Of a DNA stretch of 64,000 bases, positions 25,127-37,700 are shown piece by piece. Numbering within the stretch: position 1 is the stretch's first letter; every line of letters begins with the position of its first letter. Origin of the DNA: Coriaria nepalensis (lineage: Eukaryota > Streptophyta > Magnoliopsida > Cucurbitales > Coriariaceae); NCBI GenBank assembly GCA_027186245.1, contig CP114481.1:55312569-55376568 (forward strand). The letters run 5' to 3'. The notes under the pieces were generated by a model. The model had not been told where the DNA came from. It saw nothing but the letters and a program-made list of their open reading frames with translations, and did no database searches. The translations under genes and the position numbers were made by a program.

Positions 25127-26271
25127 TCATTCAAGTGAAGTCGTATATGCTCTCTTAGCTGAGTCAAGAGTATTTGATGAAAGCATGGCAATTGTCATGG
25201 GTCCCACTCAACATTATCAAACTGTTAAAATAAGTAGTCAAAGAAAAAAAAACTGTTATTTTTACCTCAATTGGATTCGTCCCCACATCAATAACAATGG
25301 CACCAGGTTTTAACCAGTTTCCTCGAACAAGATTAGGAACTCCAGCAGCTGGCAATCAAAATGTCAGCCTCACAGCTGATCTGTTCGGGTTCTACAGTAA
25401 ATTCATGTACAATGGTGACTATAGCTTTGTGCCTCTGCTCGTGTTAATTTGAAAAATATTATTAACAATGCCAAATTTCTCCAAGAACACGAGGAAGTAA
25501 GCTAAAATAGTAAGAGTACTGGGAAATGGTGACAATTTACCTGTAGGAGATAAGATGTGGGCAATCCAACGACATTGCTTCTCCCAATCACTACCACTTT
25601 CTTCCCCAGTATTTCTATCCCGGATCTGATCAATAATTCAATGCAGCCCTTAGGAGTGCAGGGAATAAAAAAAAGGCTCCCTTCCTATCATTGAAAGATT
25701 TCCCATATTAAGGGGGTGAAAGCCATCCACATCTTTATCCAGGGGTAATGCATTCAAAATTTTGTCTTCATCCAAATGCTGTAAAAAAGAAGTTTACATC
25801 ATTGTCAGTCTTCTTCTTATATATCCATTTACAAGTTGAATTACGTATTTGTTCCAATGCAAAAATCAATGATAAGGAGCAATGATAAAATAAAGGGTAT
25901 AGTTTAGGCCATATAATGATCAAAGAAACAAAAGGGTATTCACGACATTGGCTCTCAGTTTTGGGAAATTACTTGCGGTAGAGGAAGGTGCACAAGTATA
26001 CCATGAATAGTTGGATCCTCATTAAAACTTGACAAGGCATTAAGTACTTGATCTTCCGTACAATTTTCAGGAAGATGAGCAAAGGCATACTTGATTCCAG
26101 CCTCTTCAGAAGCGATAATCTTGTTACGAAAATATGTTTGTGGGTCCCTTCTTTCACCTACCATGATTACTGCCAAACGAGGAACTTTTCCAATAGAGTC
26201 CTTCATCCTCTTTACCTCACTAGCCAGTCCTGCTCTAATCTCATCCGCAATTGACTTCTTGAAACGATTAT
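25127..26271 (-). pseudogene. FolD-like pseudogene (methylene-THF dehydrogenase/cyclohydrolase)
   Basis: Minus-strand exons of a plastid-type (FOLD4-like) bifunctional FolD: 26271-25973 (GKVPRLAVIMVGER, GILVHLPLPQ), 25778-25541 ([28 protein letters not shown]), 25434-25266 ([34 protein letters not shown]), and a terminal piece near 25205-25127 ([19 protein letters not shown]). Intact FolD makes 10-formyl-THF from methylene-THF. Three lesions are visible: a T8 tract at about 25671-25678 where seven T would keep frame; an extra C near 25351-25354 between ADILIA and AAGVPN; and absence of the exon coding the segment between VGTNP and VGPMT, with only about 55 bases left there. No transit-peptide first exon was recognised. 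The two indels could be sequence errors, but the missing exon could not. Confidence 0.82.
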
Positions 26272-26876
26272 CTGATTTTGATAAAATCAAACCAATTAAT
26301 TAGCGACCCTTTGTGTTACTATTGTTATGAAGATCCTAATACAGGTTCTAGAATTGATGAAAAGAAAAAAGCGACGAAATTTTGAGAAAGTATATACATA
26401 CAAAAACTGAATTGAAAAGGTTCAACTTCTGAAGCCAAAATTCAATTCAACGTAACACCGGGCTCTGGTCGTGGCTGGTTAGTTGGGGGAGAGAGAGAGA
26501 GAGAGATGCGCGGAAGGGAAGGAAGTCACTATAGAGTTATGCGTTTCGAGTTCTCCATTGCTTTTCTTTTGCCAGTGAAGGATGAAAATGTAATTTACAC
26601 AGCTTCGCAACAACATTAACTAACAAAACTAGAAAATATTGTTCCAAAACCAATTAAAGATGTTAATTACAGTCACGCTAATGTTTTAGATTGGTCGGCA
26701 GCCGGCAGTCGGAGCAGCAGCCGGAAGCTCAGCTACTTTACATCCCATAATAAACAGCAAGAAGAAGATTGGATCCGACCAGTAAAAGCCCAAAACCCAC
26801 AATACAAAAATAGCTAGAAAACAGAGCAACCCTAACCCTAGCTAGCTTTTTGGCCAAAAATAAACCCTAGCTAGCT
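26272..26876. other. Intergenic between two pseudogenes
   Basis: No gene recognised. Contains a GA dinucleotide run near 26489-26506 and CTAGCTAG-like short repeats near 26840-26880. Confidence 0.5.
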
Positions 26877-28545
26877 TCATCGATGAGCAGCGCCATGAAT
26901 TATATTTCCGACCAGAAACTTGGCCTCCTTGAGCAGTTCAATGCTATACTTCAACCTCAAACGCCTTAACAGCAAGTGCAGGCGATTCATCGAGCATACT
27001 CTCAAGTCCTCCACCTTCCACAACATCACCCACAATCTTCTCCTCCATCCTCCTCAGAAGCTTCTGAACACCCAACTGCAAGTACAGAACAGTGGAATCA
27101 ATCAATCTCTTCAAAACAATCTTCCAGTAAGCTACCATCCTCATCTTTAAATCAAATGCCTGTTCCAAAACAGTCCTATGATAATTCCGCAGATCACAAA
27201 CCTCAACTTTACGAACCTATCTATTTTCACGTGAGATGGCTCCTTCCCTTCCTTCCCTTCCTTCAACACTTCATTCATAAACCATGTTTGTTTCTCCATC
27301 AACCTGTTCCATTCTGAAACGTATTCGGGATGACACGTGTAATCTGTCATCCTCTCCATCTCCACATCTCCTCCATCCACATTACAGATTCCAGTTTCAA
27401 ACTCTCCACGAGATTTTCTCCCGCACTTTTTATCGCCATATGAAGCTGGTAGTAATTCTCCGAATGGCGTCTTAAAACCGTAACCACAACATTTGACAAG
27501 TAATCCCATACCTTCTCTACAAATTCAATGGGAAAGATGGGAAATACTCTTCACTTTCCTATTCAATATCATATGAAAAGTGGACCTAGGAATGAAATTA
27601 GGGAGTCCTATCCCTATTGACTCTTCCATAGCCATGATCTTCTCCTTCAAAAAATTGCTTCTATGATAATCATATCTATCACCATGGTCGAAAAGTTCAT
27701 TAGCATAATGACCTACCATTTTGGCCAAACGAGCTGTGCAAATGTAGGGATGAACAAAAAAATTCGAATTTGATCCGATCCGATCAAATCGGCCGGATCG
27801 GAAAATGGATGTGAAAAAATTGATCAGATCAAGCAATCCGAGAATAATCTTGGACATCCGCATTGGATGGAATTGGATCGGATCAGATTATTCGAAAAAA
27901 ACGGATGATTATTTCACAATTTTTCGTATCAGATATATGAAATTTTTATCGGATCGAAAGGATCAGATACAGGGGTAGAAATTTTTATCAGATCGGGTAT
28001 CCGAACTGATCTATTTCATAGGACATTCGATCGGATTAGATCCAATGCTCATCCCTAGTGCAATGCATCTTCTCGTCTTTTTCATACTCATTTATAAACT
28101 CCCCTCTAACAACAATCTGCATTAGAGTGTCCTTTGCCTGTCCGATCACATTCATAAAACTAGTCATGGCTTCAGCAATAGAAGACAACTTCTTAGGCAT
28201 TCTATTTAGCTCCAAAACATTATAAGCCAGCTTGGCTTTAATCTGCTTCACTATGTCCAGCAAGCATCGAGAGATAATCGCAGCTTGAATCTCGACCAAC
28301 TTTTGACATAAATTTGGAATACCAATAATAGATTTATCAATCTTAGACAAAAGAGGATGTCCATTGAAAAGCTCAAGTTCTGCTTTTCTGCTTCGTCGCA
28401 CCTCTCATTCCCTACTCTATTCCTTACACACACATAACCAAGCCCTATATTGACATCATCAGCAAGAACCTTCTCTTGCAGACACTCTACCGCCACGTCA
28501 ACTTTTGTCACGACAGCTAATGTTCTTCTCCCTAAAATTCTTAGA
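26877..28545 (-). pseudogene. Dynamin-related (DRP4C-like) pseudogene
   Basis: Minus-strand remnants read in order as the back half of a DRP4-type dynamin: VVTK followed by a conserved LADDVNIGLGYVCVRNR (about 28520-28400), HPLLSKIDKSIIGIP and VLELNRMPKKL (28390-28070), GIGLPNFIPRSTFHMIL (about 27620-27560), MTDYTCHPEYVSEW (about 27350), and the GED-like AYWKIVLKRLIDSTVLYLQL ending at a TGA at 26879-26877. The N-terminal GTPase P-loop region is absent. At least three or four frame changes separate the blocks, and a 313-bp hAT-like MITE interrupts the gene at 27745-28057. DRP4 proteins are Mx-like dynamins without a clear role in plants. This copy cannot make a full protein. Confidence 0.85.
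27745..28057. mobile_element. hAT-type MITE inserted in the DRP4-like pseudogene
   Basis: 313 bp with terminal inverted repeats TAGGGATGAACA at the left and TGCTCATCCCTA at the right (11 of 12 matching when inverted). It is flanked by an imperfect direct repeat, GTGCAAATG at 27736-27744 and GTGCAATG at 28058-28065, consistent with an 8-bp hAT target duplication. The interior is rich in GGATCGGATC-like repeats. Removing it rejoins the dynamin codons at MHCT/ARLAK. No transposase is encoded. Confidence 0.85.
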
Positions 28546-28855
28546 GCTCGGCCGGCTCACATAGCTCACCCCCTTAACATGTCATGTAATCCTTAGATTA
28601 GTAAGCATGCATGCATCCAGGACAGCTGTGTCTCAAATCATTTCTTACCTTTTTATATTTTTTTTATAACTTTTTTATCTCTTCACCTTCTTGAACTTTC
28701 AAGTTGACGGTTTTGTATTACTGTATATAGGCCGAAAGGCCCTTCAATCTAGTACATGTTTGATTGGGCCCATATAAGGTAGGGTGGGCCGAAACAGTCT
28801 GAATTAATCTAAACACATACAATGATTATCGTGCATCAACCTTGGGAACTACATA
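28546..28855. other. Intergenic: 3' flank of the first MIK2-like gene
   Basis: No gene seen; probably includes the 3' UTR of the receptor kinase on the minus strand. Confidence 0.5.
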
Positions 28856-31846
28856 CTAAAAGAAAGTCTTAGAATCATGTTCCTCAATCCTCATTTGAAG
28901 CAACTGCGACACATTCTTCATTGTCGGCCGGGATTGTGGATGAGTGTTGAGGCACGAAATGGTTACATTCAGTATCAAACTCAATTCTTTCATAATATTT
29001 CCTTCATCAAAATGGTAAGAGAGACGTGGATCTAAGATATCCTCCAAGCGAATCCCATCATGATCATTATCAGCCGAAGAATTCGTCAAACTCAAAATGA
29101 ACTCTCCTGGATGCTTTCCCATTAGGATTTCAAGCACCAAAACACCGAAGCTATAAACGTCGCATTTTTCAGTCACGACCATCGTGTATGCAAGCTCTAC
29201 AATGACATAATAATAAAAAGATAATTAAATTAACTAGCATGTCAAATAATGTATACCAAGCAGATCAATCTGAATAAGAAAATTATAATTAGAATCAAGC
29301 GTACCTGGAGCAATATATCCATGAGTCCCGGCAACTGTTGTCCAATTCATTGAATCGGGCTTCAAAAACCTTGACGTCCCGAAATCTGCAAGATGAGCTT
29401 CGAATTCGGAATCTAATAACACATTCCCACTTGATATGTCTCTGTGGATAATCGAAGGAACGCAATCATGATGTAGATAAGATAAGGCATGCGCTACACC
29501 TTTTACAACTTGAACTCTCCTTGGCCAATCTAAGTCCTTCACTCCCCTTTCACTGCTTAGTATATGAGCTAAGCTTCCTCTCTCTATAAAATCATGCACC
29601 AAAAATATGTGCGCTCCTTGAGAGCAAAAGCCATAAAGCTTGACTATGTTCCGGTGCCTGATTTCAGTTAGAGCCGCCACTTCATCTCGGAAAATTTTCA
29701 AATTCCCCTTCCCCATTTCATCACTGGTGTCGGAATTCAACTTCTTTACTGCAAATACTTGACCCCCTGATATTTCACATCGGTAGACTTTTCCCGATCC
29801 ACCTACTCCTATGCAATACATTTCATCGAAATTTTTCGTGGCTCTAATTATGTCTCCATACACAACCTTTCCGTTGAAGTACCATATAGAAAACGGGTTT
29901 ACTTTTTCCGTTAACCTTTCATCATCGACCCCTCCTTTCGATTTCCTTCTTAAGAAAAATGTCATAACAAGTATGATTGAGAGTAGTAAAAGGCCGCCAA
30001 GAATAGAACAAAAAATAATAATTATAAGTTTCTTGTTGTCATTTTTCTCACTCTTTTGGGTCATATTAACAAAACAAGGCTGCAAGCTTGTGATGTTTCC
30101 ACATAAATCTTGGTTGTTGCTAAATGAACTGGGTGCGGCAAATCGAAATATGCCGCCCCTGGGAAGAGGACCTTCTAGATCGTTGTACGATAAATTAATG
30201 GTCACCAAGCTCAACATGTCCCCCAAGGAATGCGGGATTGAACCGGAGAGCTTATTGTGAGACAGATTCAAGTTCTCTAAAGTAGTCAGCTTCCCAAATT
30301 GGGCCGGAATCGCTCCAGAAAGCGAGTTATAACTCAAATCTAGTAAATCTTGTAAAGCCCCAAGATTACTAATCTCATATGGCATTGTCCCGTTTAAGTG
30401 GTTATTGCTCAAACACAAATTTTGCAGCTTCGAGCAATCACCAACTTGAGACGGAATAGATCCCGTAAACTTGTTCATGGAAAGGTCTAGAGAAACCAGA
30501 TTGGAAAGGCTTCCAATTCCTTCAGGTACTGGCCCGGAAAGAGAGTTGTTTTTTAGGTTAAGAGACATTAAGCTCGATAAATTCTCTATACTTTTCGGTA
30601 ACTCACCCGAGATATTGTTGGAAGAGAGATCAAGGTCTACTAGCTGTTTCAACTGAGTAATCTCATTTGGAATTTGACCATTCACCATATTTCCAGCAAT
30701 TCCTAGAAGTGTCAAGTTCTTACACTCTCCCCACTTGGATGAAAACTCACCTTTCAATTGATTGTAGCTCAAGTCCATGTAATTCAAGCTTGGATAAACC
30801 CCAAAATCTTGGTCAAGAGATCCAGTCAGTTTGTTGTATTCGAGCCGGACCCGGTACAAGGATTTACAGTTCTTTAAGCTTGTTGGGATTGGCCCCGAAA
30901 AGTTGTTATAAGCTGCGCTGAAATTGACAAGCTTTCCAGTTCTACATATTTGAGGCGGTAATTCACCAACGAAGTTGTTTTGAGCAAGATGAAGAACAGT
31001 CAATGATGAATGATTGCCTAAATCTTGAGGAACTGTTCCGGAAAATTGATTAATGAACAAACGCAAATCTGTCAACTTGGTCAAACGAGCAAGATTCCCC
31101 GGAATATTTCCGGAAAAATGATTCTCGTTGAGACGAAGAACGGTTAAGTTAGTGAGATTTCCGAAGGATTGAGGAATAGGACCGGAAAATTGGCTTCTAT
31201 CAAGAGCTAGAAGACTCAAGGATTTCAAGTTTCCTATCTCCTCTGGCAATTTTCCAACAAGTTTAGTATCTTGGAGAAGTAGATTCCTAAGACTCCTTAA
31301 TCCGATTTTGGATTCCCCTGTTCCGTCTGGGAATAACCGAGAATCTAACATTCCAGTAATGTTATTACGCGACACATCAAGTTCATAAACTTGAGTGAGA
31401 TTAGCCAAAGAAAGTGGAAGTTGACTACTAAAAAAATTTGTAGAAAGATCAAGATATTGAAGATTCGAAAGAAGACCAATGGAGGTTGGAATAGAGCCGG
31501 AGAGATTGTTTAGTTTGAGATCAAGACGAAGAAGGTTAGGGAAGGATGCGAAATCCAAGTTTTCGATGGTACCTTTTAGGCCGGTGTAAGCAAAGTTGAT
31601 TGAAATCACATTGCTTTGATTGTTGCAAGTTATGCCTTTCCATTGGCACGGGGTTGTAGAAGGAGTGGAGTTTGAGTTCTGTGTGATGACCCAGGTGTCT
31701 AAGAGGGATTGTTGAGGGAGACTTCGCTTCCATTTGAGTAGAGCTTGAGCATCTTGGATTGAGCTTTCTGCGATTCTGCAAAAATGGGTTATGAAGATGA
31801 TGAAGTGTATAAGTGTGAGGGAAATGGGTTTGTCTTGGCTTGCCAT
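28856..31846 (-). CDS. MIK2-like LRR receptor kinase, copy A
   Basis: Two exons, 31846-29305 and 29196-28856, joined G|AG (the Glu after YIAP), 960 residues. Signal peptide at about 1-27, an N-cap with [10 protein letters not shown], about 20 LRRs including a non-LRR insertion around [14 protein letters not shown], a transmembrane helix at about 607-634, then a kinase with glycine loop [12 protein letters not shown] (about 679-690), AVKKL, HRD in [10 protein letters not shown] (about 797-805) and DFGTSRF; it ends soon after the kinase. Closest family is Arabidopsis MIK2/At1g35710 (LRR-XIIb), plasma-membrane receptors; MIK2 perceives SCOOP peptides and affects immunity and pollen-tube guidance. 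The intron position is as in PXY. Copy B at 50.2-53.2 kb is a paralogue. Peptide genes flank it on both sides. Confidence 0.93.
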
Positions 31847-32662
31847 GTTTTTGAGGAGTTGATGTTCAAATCGAAAGATTTATGTAGGGGGAGGTATATC
31901 ACATATAAGTGGATGTGAACTCGCATGCATATATATATATATATATATAAATGTAGGGAAATACGAAATGCATTAATGATTTGAGCGAGTCTCTGAGGCT
32001 AATCTTAACTAGTCTTCCACTTCGAATCATATGAGATTTTCATGAAGCCATAGTCAAGCCGTGTGCAGATACTGGGTCCCATTTAATTTTGTTATTCACG
32101 AAAAGGGCAAAGATTCAAGATCAATTTAATGAAATACATGATCAGGTAATTACAAAGAAGAGTAATTCTTACGTGAGCCTTGGTTTAGGACAACAAATTT
32201 TAAATCAGTTTAATCAAAAAATGGTTATTGGAAGGGAAATAATTAAAATATAAAAAATGCATTTTAGGAGGGGTTTGAATTGGGGTGATATAAGAATATC
32301 TCCTAATTCCTAAACCAAGCTCACGTATAAATAGTTTTTTCTAGGAAAGATATGACTGAGAATGTAACAACAATGGATGAGGAAAGTTTAATGTAATTAA
32401 TCAGAATAGATACTGTTCTAATCGGCTCTCTTCTTCATCTTCTAAGTTCTAATCAGCATGCTAGGACCATATATATCCGTAAAGCCAATGCCATTACTTA
32501 CCATGCAGTCGTTACGGACGAAGACTAATTACAATACTTTAGCTGTCCTAACAAGTTTGTTACAACGCGATTCCTCAAATGAAAGAACCATGCATGAGAA
32601 TAATTAAGGATTAGTATTCTGTAATGACAGAGCAACTATTGTATATATACATATAATGCCGA
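31847..32662. other. Promoter side of MIK2-like copy A with duplicated segments
   Basis: Holds a TA repeat at about 31926-31950. The stretch 31966-32062 closely matches 41482-41605 upstream of peptide gene SP6. Another stretch at about 32380-32600 matches, in inverted orientation, segments near 39200-39420, 47160-47260, 57110-57320 and 63640-63790. No gene seen. Confidence 0.6.
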
Positions 32663-34132
32663 TGGATCTCTGTAACGATCCGTTATGAGATATATCTAAG
32701 TATTAGATTAACCTTAATACCTAATTTTCGGTGTTAGAAGATACTATGCTTGACTCGAGGTGGTAAGAAACCAAATAACTTTCATTAATATTCGTCTTAA
32801 TAACTTCATTACACCCTAATGGACTTACTACTACACATAAAATAAGGAAACACTAGATCAAAGGAAATGACTAATCACTGAGGAAACTAATAACTAAGGA
32901 AACTAATTAATTACTAAATAAAAGATATTGCAACTAATAATCCTAATTAAGTGTACGTGGGTCAAGCTACGTAATCTCGGGGCTTAAGCTTGCATCCTAA
33001 GTCTAATTACTATGTCTCGGCTCATCTTCCTCATGCGATCCTTTATTACTCTCTCCTGAAAAATAAACCTTATCCTAAGGTTCAATGTCAAAGGTTCAAC
33101 CTCTTCTTCTTTATGTACGATTCTATCATTTGCCCTCTCTTTGACATGGACCTTGTCCTCGAGGTTGTTGACAGTAATAACAAGTCCAATTGCAATCCTA
33201 AAAGCAAGTAGTATATTTTTATCAATCTACCCTTGAGAAACAATATCACATCCTTCTTTGCCAAAAAGACTATCGATTGATGTAAGTGTGGAATTCAAAA
33301 TTGGATTTTCACTTTTGCAAAAAAACGTCTGTGCCTTCAGAAATAGGTTTTGCGACAACAGTTGGTTTCTCCATCATCCATGAAAATCATTCTTTAAGAT
33401 ATGATTTGCAACTAATATTGGCTTCCTTGTCATCTGTGAATCATTTTTCAAGATAGGTGTTGCAACTACTATTGGCTTTTCCATCATTCGCGAATCGTTC
33501 TTGAAGATTTTTTTCTTCTTAACTACTAATAAGTTTTTGGATCTTCGCTTGGCTAGCGATAGACCTTTCTTGCAACAAGCATATCGATTCTTTGATCGTT
33601 TAATTGAATCTTCAATTCTTTTGAAATATTTCTTGTCTGACATAATGGTGCTTGAACTCGTCTAAGGATCGGACTGTTCTGATACCTATTGATAGATCTC
33701 ATAACGGATCATCACAAGATATATCTAACTCATGGTGTTACATTGACTCAAATATCTTACTCACAGTTCTAGGAGATATTATTCTTAACTCACGATGATA
33801 AAAGACTAAATAACTTTCGTTAATATTATTCATAATAACTTCATTACACCATAATGGACTTGTATAGTCACAACTACGCATAAACTAAGGAAACATTAGA
33901 TAAAAGGAAATCACTAATCAATAAGAAAATTAATTAATTACGAAATAAAAAATATTACAACTATTAATCTTCATTAAGTGTATGTGGGTCATGCCCTGCA
34001 TACAAGCTATATAATCCAAGGCCTTAAGCTTTCTACCCAAGTCTCATTACTATGTGACCTATTTTCTTTATGAGATTCTTCAATACTCCCCTGAATATTA
34101 CCTCTTCTTTCCTTATGTATGATTCTATTACA
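32663..34132 (-). mobile_element. Short non-autonomous LTR retrotransposon
   Basis: Two direct repeats, 32663-33128 and 33690-34132, differ by many substitutions but align throughout. Read on the minus strand each begins TG(T)(A)ATAGAATC; the upper copy ends CTATCA. The upper (5') LTR is followed by GGTATCAGAACAG, similar to the initiator tRNA-Met primer binding site. The 561-bp interior holds only a short Lys-rich frame (33643-33374) with internal repeats (KPIVVATPILKND, KPILVANHILKND) and no pol domain. Divergent LTRs mean it is old. Target duplication is unclear. A further fragment of the same LTR lies near 39700-39966. Confidence 0.6.
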
Positions 34133-34649
34133 TGCACGCAGTACTATATAATAATCGCCCAACTTAATTTAATTTATTAAACTAGTATTTTGGATAATGA
34201 ATCTAGTTAAATAGATTTAATTAGGTGGCTATTTAGCTTAGGGATTAGCAATGACGCATCGAATATTGAGGCGCAGATTTTTGTAACTGCAGCAAACCTT
34301 GATGCGAGCATGGGCGGAGCTAGGAGGGTGTCTGAAGGGCCATTGTCCACGTCTTAATTTTTTATGTATGATTCTATTAATTTTATTTGATATATTTTGT
34401 TGACCCTTGATTTCTTTTCTGGCTCCTCTCTAAAATGAGTGATCATGCTTGTGCATAGACCAACTTAGTTGCGATAAAAGACTCGTCCTCTAACCAGGGC
34501 CATGATTCTATTATCAATCTGATGATTATTGTTTGCTATCAATGTGGAAAATAATTACATAACGAGTCTATGAAAGCAATTCATTAGAAATGGCACTCAC
34601 ATTGCATATATATGATATATCTACTTACTAGTTGCAAGGGAGTGAAAAT
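34133..34649 (+). promoter_or_regulatory. Upstream module of peptide copy SP3
   Basis: From about 34440 the sequence matches the promoter regions of the other peptide genes (the stretch around GACCAACTTAGTTGCGATAA recurs near SP4, SP7 and SP8). Close to the start, CACTCACATTGCATATATATG is shared, but the TATA-like TTATAAATA seen at SP4 is TTAGAAATG here, so the core promoter looks degraded. Confidence 0.5.
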
Positions 34650-34784
34650 ATGGCTCGTAAGAAGGTTTCAATTGGTTTCACTATGCTCTTGATTACTACG
34701 CTACTTTTGATTGCTTTCAACAATATTATGTCTGCAAGGAAGTTGACTGATCAGGTTAATGTGACGTATAAGGTAGGTATATAG
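34650..34784 (+). pseudogene. Peptide gene SP3, exon 1 only
   Basis: Starts MARKKVSIGFTMLLITTLLL with the family signal peptide and the conserved RKLTDQ after the predicted cleavage point. A donor AAG|GTAGGT occurs where the family intron should start, but no exon 2 like those of SP6, SP7, SP9 or SP10 was found before the next duplicated unit. Read through, the frame stops at 34782-34784, giving 44 residues, essentially a signal peptide alone. Probably a truncated duplicate. Confidence 0.6.
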
Positions 34785-37700
34785 TCAAGGATTAGAAAAA
34801 CGTAATAGATTCATTCAGCTAATCATATCTACAACTTAGATAATGCAATAAATTGCTAACACCTTAAAGTCATTGAGTCACTGATCTGACCCCAAATCAA
34901 ACACAATTATTTTTAGACTTCGACTGTGAAGAAGGTGCAAGTAAATTACGGTAGTTTACTAATTTCAAAGTCGATATATCTGCTTGCTTACTTTTAGTTA
35001 TATCTATCAGATTTTAAAGTGAAAATATTTCTTTTTCTAAAATACTTAGTAAATAAAATATAAGAAAATACTGAATCAAAAAGATGAATCATTTTTAAAA
35101 GCACTTCATTCTCTTCTCGATGAAATAGCTCTCTCGGTATAATTATTTAGTTAGAAATCCAAACCTTTTTAATACATTAGAAGTAGGATTCTAGGCGACG
35201 GTGACGATCGTTTGTAAAATTAATAAATGTAGAATATAAGCATTGCATTTGGATCTACGTTACAGATAAAGAGGACCGAAGGTCCCAAAGTCAAACATGT
35301 GCTGTCCTTAATTTCTTCACTACGTTTTTTAGTTGACTTCAAGCTAAAAATGCGAAACCGACGTGAATTTATACAGCAAGTAGGCAAAGACTCCTCATTT
35401 CCCTATTGTTTGGCCACTCGTTACATTCAAAGTAAACGACGACTCTTGGACAAGACTTAATAGTTTGTTTTCATCGTCGCTAACTGCGTACATGCAAATA
35501 AGAAGAATTGGCTACTGGACAGTTGGTGCATTATTGATATGGAGTATAGTGTTATACGTTTTTTTTTGGGTCCTTTAATATAGTGTGTAATCGTGCCATG
35601 TATGGTGATAAGTATTAAAATTCGGAAGTGGATTTAGTCATTATTTACTCTTTTTATGTCTGTCTTTATATATAAATTTCGGTCGTCTTTGTAAATCTAA
35701 TGGTTGAAATATATGTCACGTCATGAGAAAAAAAAAATTGCAAGTCAACTAAAATACGGTTAATTTATGAGCCGTAATTGACAATTTATCTCTCTCATTT
35801 TCGTAACCGTTGCGACTCCCCTTTCTTTCTTTTTCTCTAAATGTTGACAAATAATGATAACCATTTACACCTGATATGAATATGAAATATAGAGATCGAT
35901 ATTCGATCTGAATATCTAAAATCTAAAGACCGATATACGATCTATAAATTTCGGTCTAAAATCTAAAAAATAGGTCGAGTTCCCGGTCCGGATAGAGTTT
36001 TCGGTCTGAATAGAGTTCAAATCGAGTTCACGAGTTCCCAATTCAGAGTTATTGGTCTAGACCAACATGTGATCTCCGAGAACTGTATCATCTTTCTATC
36101 TTTTCTAGAAAACTCTGCCTATACTGAGAATTCAAAGATATTATATTATATTATATATTGGTATCGAAAGGAAGAAAAAATTTTCTGTAATGAAAAATCA
36201 AGAACTTAACCTAGGAAAAAAGAAATTAAACTCAATCTTGAAAAAATAAAAGGGAACAAAAAAAAGATCTCAGGTTAAGAATAAAAAATTAAATTTGATC
36301 TAACAAAAATAAAAAAAATTCATTAAAAAGGAATTTTAATATATTATATAAAAAAAATTCTTAATCCATAAATTATTTTATATATTAATACAAGTAATTT
36401 TACATTTCCGCCTTGCTTCAAAGAACATGACCAAATACCTAAACTGTGGGGTACTTTGAGGATCAGAAAAAATCATCCGCCCAAATGTGGTTTGAGTATC
36501 AAGTAGGATGTTAAGGCAGGACTAAAAATTCCTGAACCAAGTCAATGCGGAAGAATGTCTCCTAGGACTAACCAATTGACGATGACATAATGACTATATA
36601 TGACATGCATATAGTGCTCTATACTCGATTATATGAAATTTAAGAGCATATAGTCTCATGTATGTATGTCGGGTCCCATCTAGCTTAAAAGTCAAGGCCA
36701 TTAATTTTACCATCAACATCAGCAGTTCCTTCCAGCTGGCTGGACCAAAGGATACTTTAGCTGTGTCCCTAACAAGATATTTACACCACGACCCAAATTA
36801 TTACCCAAATGTAATAAATGTAATGTTGATATTAGCTTATGGAATTTTGCTGACTATATCAAAAGTTGATGCGACTGATCACGTACGTGCTTAGACTTTC
36901 GCTGCGAAAACAATGACTTATGTGGTCATCTTGAGTTATTCATTTTTCTACGTAGCCTGATGTTTAGGAGAAATTCTTAGATCAGTCCAATTAAGATGCA
37001 TCAGAGCGTTTTTGATATTTAAATTAAGATGTAAGGAGTTGGTGACGGTGACCACAAACTATAACTTGTCAAAGACTCGTTTTCTTTGATTTTGGAACTA
37101 ATTAAGGAGTGGCCAAACAATGGCGAAAAGAGAAATCTTTGCCTACTTGCTGCTGTATAAATTCAAGACAGAGTGGGGAATGATGCTAAACTGAAGAAAG
37201 GGACGCCTGTAAATTACCATCTTGATAAGTTTCTAAGAATGGAAGCAACTTTAGAATTTTACTTTGATGGTGTAAGCAAGATGCACTAGAATCTTTTTCT
37301 CATAGTTCTCTGCATAGGGGCATCAATAACTCTTACATAAGAAAACTTTGTTTCCTCCGTGAATAATGACAATATTATATTTTATATAAGAAATATTTGA
37401 AAAATTAATATATATACAAAAGATTAGTTTATTTCTCTATTTGTCAATTAATTTTTAGATAAAAATATAAGACTCTTAATATTATATTATAGAATTAGGT
37501 CAAAATTGAATTAACTATCACACGTGTATTATATATTTATATAAAAAAATTTATATTTACGCTCAAAATAACACTATATTGAAAATGCATATTGAGAATA
37601 TTATATTATATATAAAAAATATAACACTTAGAAAATTAATATACATAAAAGATCGGTCAATTTTTCTTATTACTAGTTGATTTTGAGATACCAACCAAAA

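Noticed and set aside
29811..30921. Plus-strand open frames inside the MIK2-like gene
   Set aside because: Antisense shadows of LRR-coding sequence; the same shadows recur at 50653-52266 in copy B.
33374..33643. Lys-rich 89-codon frame as an independent gene
   Set aside because: Lies between two LTR copies right after a primer-site-like sequence, so it is better seen as interior of a retroelement.
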